NCBI RefSeq assembly: GCF_001704415.2
Contig: NW_017189517.1
Location: 6,087,167 to 6,151,166, forward strand
DNA from: Capra hircus
Taxonomy: Eukaryota; Chordata; Mammalia; Artiodactyla; Bovidae
Length of the DNA stretch: 64,000 bases
Direction: 5' to 3'
The translations under genes were made by a program, and so were the position numbers. The notes beneath the pieces were generated by a model. It was not told where the DNA came from. It did not search any database and saw only the letters and a program-made list of their open reading frames with translations. Position 1 is the stretch's first letter. Each line of letters starts with the position of its first letter. Below are positions 57,601-64,000 of this stretch, piece by piece.

Positions 57601-58354
57601 TTTTTGTTTGTTTGTTTGAAAATATATTTTTTCTTTTTTTATTTTTATTTTAATTTTTAATATAAATTTATTCATTTTAATTGGAGGTTAATTACTTTAC
57701 AATATTGTATTGGTTTTTCCATACATCACCATGAATCCACCACAGGTATACACATGTTCCCCATCCGGAACCCCCCTCACTCCTCCCTCCCAGTACCATC
57801 CCCCTGGGTTATCCCAGTGCACCAGCCCCAAGCATCCAGTATCATGCATCAAACCTGGACTGGCAATTCGTTTCATACATGATATTATACATGTTTCAAT
57901 GCCATTCTCCCAAATCATCCCACCCTCACCCTCTCCCACAGAGTCCAAAAGACTGTTCTATACATCTGTGTCTCTTTTGCTATCTCACATACAGGGTTAT
58001 CATTACCATCTTTCTAAATTCCATATATATGCGTTAGTAGAATTCGCCTACAATGCAGGAGACCCGGGTTCAATCCCTAGATCGGGAAGATGCCCTGGAG
58101 GAGGGCATGGCAACCCACTCCAGTATTCTTGCCTGGAGTGTCCCTTGGACAGAGGAGCCTTGGTGGGCTATAGTCCATGGGGTCACCAAGAGTCGGACAT
58201 GACTGAGTCAACTGACACTTATACTGTATTGGTGTTTTTCTTTCTGGCTTACTTCACTTTGTATAATAGGCTCCAGTTTCATCCACCTCATTAGAACTGA
58301 TTAAATGTATCCTTTTTAATGGCTGAGTAATACTCCATTGTGCATATGTACCAC
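57601..58354 (-). mobile_element. L1_BT 3' end inside BovB, split by a SINE
   Basis: Minus-strand L1 3' UTR and end of ORF2, in 57601-58038 and 58217-58354, ending 'catatgtaccaca'. No clean TSD is visible, and a few BovB bases seem to be missing at the junction. It is younger than its BovB host. Confidence 0.87.
58039..58216 (+). mobile_element. Bov-tA SINE inside the L1
   Basis: Plus-strand copy lacking the first 20 bases of the head ('gaattcgcctacaatgcagg'), with an intact B-box-like 'gggttcaatccc' and the 3' end 'catgactgagtcaactgaca'. A poor TTA(G)TA repeat may be its TSD. Confidence 0.87.
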
Positions 58355-60007
58355 ATCTTCTTGCTATTCTTTGGAACTCTGCATTCAGATGCTTATATCT
58401 TTCATTTTCTCCTCTGCTTTTCACTTCTCTTCTTTTCACAGCTATTTGTAAGGCCTCCCCAGACAGCCATTTTGCTTTTTGCATTTATTTTCCATGGAGA
58501 TGGTTTTGATCCCTGTCTCCTGTACGATGTCACAAACCTCGGTCCATAGTTCATCAGATACTCTATCTATCAGATCTAGTCCCTTAAATCTATTTCTCAC
58601 TTCCACTGTATAATCATCAGGGATTTGATTTTAGGCATACCTGAATGGTCTAGTGGTTTTCCTTACTTTCTTCTTTAAGTCTGAATTTGGCAATAAGAAG
58701 TTCATGATCTGAGCCACAGTCAGCTCCCAGTCTTGTTTCTGCTGACTGTATAGAGCTTCTCCATCTTTGGCTGTAAAGAATATAATCAATCTGATTTTGG
58801 TGTTGACCATCTGGTGATGTCCATGTGTACCGTCTTCTCTTGTATTTTTGGCAGAGGGTGTTTGCTATGACCAAGTGCATTCTCTTGGCAGAACTCTATT
58901 AGCCTTTGCCCTGCTTCATTACGTATTCCAAGGCCAAATTTGCCTGTTACCCAGGTGTTTCTTGACTTCCTATTTTTGCATTCCAGTCCCCTATAATGAA
59001 AAGGACATCTTTTTTGGGTGTTAGTTCTAAAAGGTCTTGTAGGTCTTCATAGAATCCTTCAACTTCAGCTTCTTCAGTGTTACTGGTTGGGGCATAGATT
59101 TGGGATTACCGTGATATTGAATGGTTTGCCTTGGAAATGAACAGAGATCATTCTGTCGTTTTTGAGATTGCATCCACATACTGCATTTTGGACCCTTTGT
59201 TGACTGTGATGGCTACTCCATTTCTTCTAAGGGATTCCTGCCCACAGTAGTAGATATAATGGTCACCTGAGTTAAGTTCACCCATTCCAGTCCATTTTAG
59301 TTCACTGATCCTAGAATGTCGACATTCACTCTTGCCATCTCCTGTTTGACCACCTCTAATTTGCCTTGATTCATGGACCTAACATTCCAGGTTCCTTTGC
59401 AATATTGCTCTTTACAGCATTGGACCTTACTTCTATCACCAGTCACATCTACAACTGGGTATTTTTTTGCTTTGGCTCCATTCCTTCATCCTTTCTGTAG
59501 TTATTTCTCCACTGATCTCCTGTAGCATATTGGGCATCTATCTACCTGGGGAGATTTTCTTTTGGTATCCTATCATTTTGCCTTTTCATACTGTTCATGG
59601 GGTTCTCAAGGCAAGAATACTGAAGTGTTTGCCATTCCCTTCTCCAGTGGACCACATTCTGTCAGACCTCTCCACCATGCCCACTCCTCTTGGGTGGCCC
59701 CACAGGGCATGGTTTAGTTTCATTGAGTTAGACAAGGCTGTGGTCCGTGTGATCAAATTGGCTAGTTTTCTGTGATTATGGTCTCAGAGGGCCCTCTGAT
59801 GCCCTCTCGCAACACCTACCATCTTACTTGGGTTTCTCTTACCTTGGACATGGGGTATTTCTTCACGGCTGCTCCAGCAAAGCACAGCCACTGGTCCTTA
59901 CCTTGGATGAGGTCTATCTCCTCATGGCTGCCCCTCCTGACCTTGAATGTGGAGTAGCTCCCCTCGGCTCTCCTGCGCCCGTGCAGCCCCTGCTTCTTGG
60001 ACATGGG
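58355..60007 (-). mobile_element. BovB near-full-length (minus), 5' half
   Basis: BovB resumes at 'tcttcttgctattctttgga' and continues through the endonuclease to the GC-rich 5' part, ending 'tgcttcttggacatggg' beside the second TSD copy. It starts about 50 bp inside the 5' end of the copy at 36921. Confidence 0.92.
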
Positions 60008-60019
60008 GCACACACTGTA

Positions 60020-60312
60020 CAGTGCTACACAAACAAGAAACGGTATTAAACCATATATCTAACCCCCTAGCAGCCTATAATTTCCACCCTCCCATATTTT
60101 ATCTTTACCAATAGCTTCACAATGATCCTCTTTCTCCCTGATGTTTCTGTCATATGCTCCCTTCTTTGTAATTGTTCCATAATATCCATTGTATTTTTAT
60201 TAAAATAATTAGAAAATGTTCACTATAAAAATGTTCTTACTTCAAACTTTGGAAGTAAAGGAGTGAAAACCGTGCAAATTTTGTAGATATTAACAACAAC
60301 ATTGACAGAAAT
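60020..60312. other. Unassigned stretch between two BovB copies
   Basis: AT-rich DNA; no repeat or exon is recognised. Confidence 0.4.
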
Positions 60313-61309
60313 TATCAGTCATTGTTCAGTCGCTCAGTCTCGTCTGACTCTTGCGACCCAATGGACTGCAGCATGCCAGGATTCCCTGTTCTTCACCATC
60401 TCCCTGAGCTTGCTCAAACTCATGTCCATTCAGTCGGTGATGCCATCCAACAATCTCGGCCTCTGTCATCCCCTTCTCCTCCTGCCTTCTATCTTTCCCA
60501 ATATCAGGGTCTGTTTCAATGAATCGGCTCTTCACATCAGGTGTCCAAAATATTGGAGTTTCAGCTTCAGCCTCAGTCCTTCCAATGAATATTCAGGATT
60601 GAGTTCTTTTAGGATTGGTTCATTTGATCTTGCACTCCAAGGGACTCTCAAGAGTCTTCTCCAACACCACAGTTCAAAAACATCAATTTTTCAGCTCTCG
60701 GACTTTTTTAATGGTTCAACTTTCACATCCATGCATGATTACTACAAAAACCATAGCTTTGAACAGACAGACCCTGATTGGCAAAGTGATGTCTTTGCTT
60801 TTAAATACACTGTCTAGATTTGTCATAGCTTTACTTCCAAGAAGCAAATATCTTTTAATTTCATGACCACAGTGATCTTGGAGCTCAAGAAAAGAAAATC
60901 TGCCACTGCTTCTAATTTTCCCCTTCTATTTGCCATAAAATGATGGGGCTTGATGCCATGATCTTTGCTTTTTGAATGTTGAATTTTAACCCAGCTTTTT
61001 CACTCTCTTCTTTCTTAATGAGTCTGCCTCCTTAAGAGGCTCTTTAGTTTCTCTTCACTTGCTGCCATTAGAGTAGTATCATCTGCATATCTGAGGTTGT
61101 TGATATTTCTCCTGGCAATCTTGATTCCAGCTTGTGAGTCATCCAGCCCAGCATTTCATATGATGTACTCTGCATAGACGTTAAATAAACAGGATGACAA
61201 TGTATTGCCTTGTCATAAACTTTTCCCAATTTTAAACTAGTCAGTTGTTTCATGTAAGGTTCTAATTGTTGCTTTTTGGCTGCATACAGGTTTCTCAGGA
61301 GACAGGTAA
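60313..61309 (-). mobile_element. BovB (minus), 3' part
   Basis: From 'cattgttcagtcgctcagtc' to 'tttctcaggagacaggtaa', where a dimeric SINE is inserted. The RT site near 61078 reads 'gtatcatctgcatatctgag', keeping Y-A-D-D. The last 5' part is at 61623-62330. Confidence 0.88.
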
Positions 61310-61622
61310 AGTGAAAATGAAAGTTAGTCATGTCTGAGTCTTTGTGACCCCATTGACTATACAGTCCATGGAATTCTCCAGGCAAAAATACTGGAGTGGA
61401 TATCCTTTCCCTTCTCCAGGGGATCTTTCCAAACCAGGGATCAAACCCAGGTCTCCCACATTGCAGGCAGACTCTTTACCAGCTAAGCCACAAGGGAAGC
61501 CCAAGAATACTGGAGTGGTTAGCCTATCCCTTCTCCAGCAAATCTTCCTGACCCAGGAATCAAACCAGGGTCTTCTGCATTGCAGGCAGATTTTTTACCA
61601 GCTGAGTTACCAGGGAAAGGCC
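61310..61622 (-). mobile_element. Bov-tA dimer inside BovB
   Basis: Two minus-strand monomers in tandem (61310-61501 and 61502-61622), the second lacking its 3' half. The perfect 11-bp TSD GAGACAGGTAA lies at 61299-61309 and 61623-61633. This is the same arrangement as at 2279-2610. Confidence 0.92.
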
Positions 61623-62330
61623 GAGACAGGTAAGGTGGTCTGGTATCCCCATCTCTTTAAGAATTTTCTACAGTTTGCTGTGATCCACACAAAGGCTTTA
61701 GTGTAGTCAATGAAGCAGAAATAGATGTTTTCCTGGGACTCCCTTGCTCTCTCCATGATCCAACAGATGTTGACAATTTAATCTCTGGTTCCCCTGCCTT
61801 TTCTAAATCCTGCTTGTATATATGGAAGTTCTTGGTTCAGATACTGCTGAAAACTACCTAGAAGGGTTTTGAGCAAAACCTTGCTAGCATGTGTAATAGA
61901 CACAATTGTCTGGTAGTCTGAACATTCTTTGGTACTGCCCTTATTTGAGATTGAAATGAAAACTGACCTTTTCCAGTCCTGTGGCTACTGTTGAGTTTTC
62001 CAAATTGGCTGGCATATTGAGTGCAGCACTTTAACAGCATCATCTCTTAGGATTTGAAATAGCTCAACTGGAATTCTATCATCTCCACTAGCTTTGTTTG
62101 CAGTAATGCTTCCTAAGGCTCAGTTGACTTCACACTCCAGGATGTCTGGCCCTAGGTAAGTGACCACACCATCATGGTTATCCCAATAATTTAGACCTTT
62201 TTAGTATAGTTCTGTACATTCTTGACACCTCTTCATAATCTCTTCTGCTTCTGTTAGGTCCTTACTCTTTCTGTCCTTTATCAAGCCCATCCTTGCATGA
62301 TAGATGCAAGATTAGAGATACCATATTGTT
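61623..62330 (-). mobile_element. BovB (minus), 5' remainder
   Basis: It continues the interrupted BovB: 'gtggtctggtatccccatct', 'tgtgatccacacaaaggctt', 'tggctggcatattgagtgca' and 'tctgcttctgttaggtcctt'. 5'-truncated near 62330. Confidence 0.87.
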
Positions 62331-63029
62331 CTTAGCTTCACTCCAGTATCACCACAGCTTCCACTATGTGGAGGAAATGTCATAAATAATTATCAGTTTA
62401 TGCAACAAACATTAATTCTTGAAACTTCTCCAGGAAGAAAGCCCATAAAAACCTAGGTGTCTTTTTTTTTTTTTCCGCTTTTCATGTGTGCACTAAGCAC
62501 AGAAAAATTTTGAGGCATTCACCTATATTTTTCAAGTCATTTCCTTCCTACCTGATGTTCCTTAGCTCTCTAGATTTTGAGGGAAAACAAGGACGGAGAT
62601 AGAGGCCTAAACTAATGTCTCTCTATAACTCTGACAACTCTTAAAGGTTGCAAACACTATCACTTTTTCCAGGTACACTATAGCATATTAAACTGTTAGT
62701 GACAGTCGCTATTAGGATAGCATATTGAAAATACAACAACAAATTGAAGGCAACTCAAAAGACAGCAGCCAGAATGATAGAAATTTCAAAGCTAACATAC
62801 TAACTTTAATTTTTTAACCTCAGCCTCATTTCCCATTTTTTGCTACTAGTTCCTTTCCCAAGTTAAAAATTATATTCTAGTGCTTACCTGGTCAGTCAAC
62901 AATGGCTATAACAAGAATGAGAAAAATTTCTGAGTCTTGTACCTTAAAAAGCACTTATATCCCATCAACTCATTGATTTTCATAGTAAGATTTGGTGAAT
63001 TAGTGAGGCAGGGAATATTGTTGCTGTTT
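62331..63029. other. Unassigned stretch
   Basis: No repeat is recognised apart from a T-run at 62462-62475. Confidence 0.4.
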
Positions 63030-63150
63030 TGAGATAAGGAAGTTGAGGTTCATATGTATGAAGTGACTTGTGCAAAGTCACAGGGATAGTAAATGCAAAA
63101 GGCCTACCTTGGCTTCCAATCTAGTACTATTCCTATGACATCATCATGCC
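63030..63150 (-). mobile_element. MIR SINE relic
   Basis: 'gagataaggaagttgaggtt', 'agtgacttgtgcaaagtcac' and 'agggatagtaaatg' are the MIR core in minus orientation. Confidence 0.75.
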
Positions 63151-63304
63151 ATTCAACAGACATTTGGACACCTGTTGTGCACAAAATATTGAGAAGAATA
63201 AATGGTATAGAGTATATGAGGAATTGCCATATATTCCTTAGCACTTAAGCAGACAGAGTTTAAATAACAGAACATTCTGAAAAATTAGCAAACGAAACCT
63301 TGGT

Positions 63305-63410
63305 TTATTTTATTCACTACAGTATGCCCAGTGCCCTCAATATGCCTGACATACAGCAGGCGCTCAATAAATATTTACAAAGTATATGAATAAATTAGTG
63401 AATAAAAAAA
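63305..63410 (+). mobile_element. L2 3' end
   Basis: 'cagtatgcccagtgccctca' and 'caggcgctcaataaatattt' followed by 'atgaataaattagtgaat' are the L2 3' terminus. Confidence 0.75.
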
Positions 63411-63544
63411 CCATTAAAAGGTCAAAGTAACAATAAACATAGTGTCAAGTATGTATCAGTAAGTGCTTGGGAGACTATCATCTTCAAAATCTTCTTTAAA
63501 ATAGACTATACATTATAACACTTAGAAAGATTAAACCTGGGTCC

Positions 63545-63775
63545 CATAAAATGCCACTTATGATCTGTGGGGCCTTGGGAAATTTATTTAATCTCTTAAA
63601 CAATTCATTCCTTAATTCAATAGGTATTTATTGGAAGTTCATTATATGATACACTGTCACAGATTAAAATAATATAATAACAATAAGCTCAAAGAGCTAT
63701 TATGATGATAAATTAAAAGAAGACATATAGAGTGACTATCACATAGTAAGAACTAAATATATGGTAGATTTTATT
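63545..63775 (+). mobile_element. MIR SINE relic with a small insertion
   Basis: Bases 63545-63600 ('ggggccttgggaaatttatt') and 63670-63775 ('atagtaagaactaaatatat') are the two halves of a MIR. About 70 bp between them ('taggtatttattggaagttc') belong to another old repeat. Confidence 0.6.
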
Positions 63776-64000
63776 TTTATTATCAAATCATCCAATAATC
63801 ACATTTGAGAAATATCTTAGACAACTGAACACTGAGGAGACAGAATGAGAATACTATCTCTCAATTACAGACCAAAAAAAAAAAAAAAAAAAAAAAGATC
63901 AAAAAATCCACACAGATTTGCACTTGGATCCAATAAACCAGTTCTACTGGTATAGGATGGGGGTCATCCAACCTGGCAGCACCCACCACTACTGGAGGAG
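63776..64000. other. Unassigned end of window with an A23 tract
   Basis: A pure A23 run (63874-63896) may be a retroposon tail, but the preceding 90 bases match no family I know. The sequence after it is unassigned. Confidence 0.45.

Larger units (their letters stand above)
56200..59420 (-). pseudogene. BovB ORF2 pseudogene (AP endonuclease-reverse transcriptase)
   Basis: Minus-strand open pieces cover the C-terminus (56179-55832, 56598-56200), RT (56951-56556, 57070-56849, 57360-57070), the linker (57675-57376, 58484-58254) and the late endonuclease (58880-58650). The RT site reads C-V-D-D (56590-56601), so both catalytic Asp are kept but the usual Y-A is changed. The L1 at 57601-58354 separates linker from RT. 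No continuous frame remains. Confidence 0.87.

Noticed and set aside
57710..58294. 194-codon plus frame
   Set aside because: It is the antisense of an L1 3' UTR running into a Bov-tA.

Overview
The window is nuclear DNA from a ruminant (bovid-type) genome. The diagnosis rests on repeats: many copies of the RTE-type LINE BovB and its short BovA derivatives, tRNA-Glu-derived Bov-tA SINEs, two CHR-type SINEs, and L1 of the ruminant L1_BT type. I found no convincing host exon, tRNA, rRNA, CpG-island promoter or other host gene. All long protein-like reading frames are retrotransposon ORFs, and all are broken. Species cannot be fixed from this sequence alone. Family names are from memory of consensus sequences; no database was searched.

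Layout. 1-7300: old L1 relics cut by SINEs, a BovB 3' end and a microsatellite-rich foldback (3090-3667). 8104-11538: a four-level nest, MER5-type hAT relic > BovB > antisense BovB > twin-primed L1, each junction marked by a target-site duplication (TSD). 11540-22735: mostly old repeats and unassigned DNA, with a 5'-truncated L1 (14074-14910), a mariner MITE, a BovB 3' half (17292-18440) and a Tigger element inside an old L1. 22738-24168: a CHR SINE and a twin-primed L1 in the same target, leaving three copies of the target site. 24230-27095: SINE, MIR and L2 relics.

27096-35618: a 5'-complete L1 of about 8.5 kb on the minus strand. It splits a MIR and appears to carry about 490 bp of 3'-transduced flank. 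35797-40685: MIR > antisense BovB > near-full-length sense BovB. 41120-44900: SINEs, old L1 and a 1.4-kb BovB. 45065-50795: old L1, a MaLR-type LTR end, a BovB end, and a 255-bp direct duplication flanking a truncated SINE. 50800-55725: the most repeat-poor part, with MIRs, a CHR SINE and old L1. 55810-60019: a second near-full-length BovB (minus) with a 12-bp TSD, itself carrying an L1 that carries a SINE. 60313-62330: a BovB interrupted by a dimeric SINE. 62330-64000: MIR and L2 relics and unassigned DNA.

No genes work together here. What the window records is the order of insertions: MIR, L2, MER5, Tigger, mariner and old L1 first; BovB and BovA next; L1_BT, Bov-tA and late BovB last. The best leads are the probable 3' transduction, the long direct duplication around a SINE, the foldback at an L1 microsatellite, the opposed BovB copies, and a few repeat-poor stretches that might be conserved non-coding DNA. 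I did not find a previously undescribed gene system.
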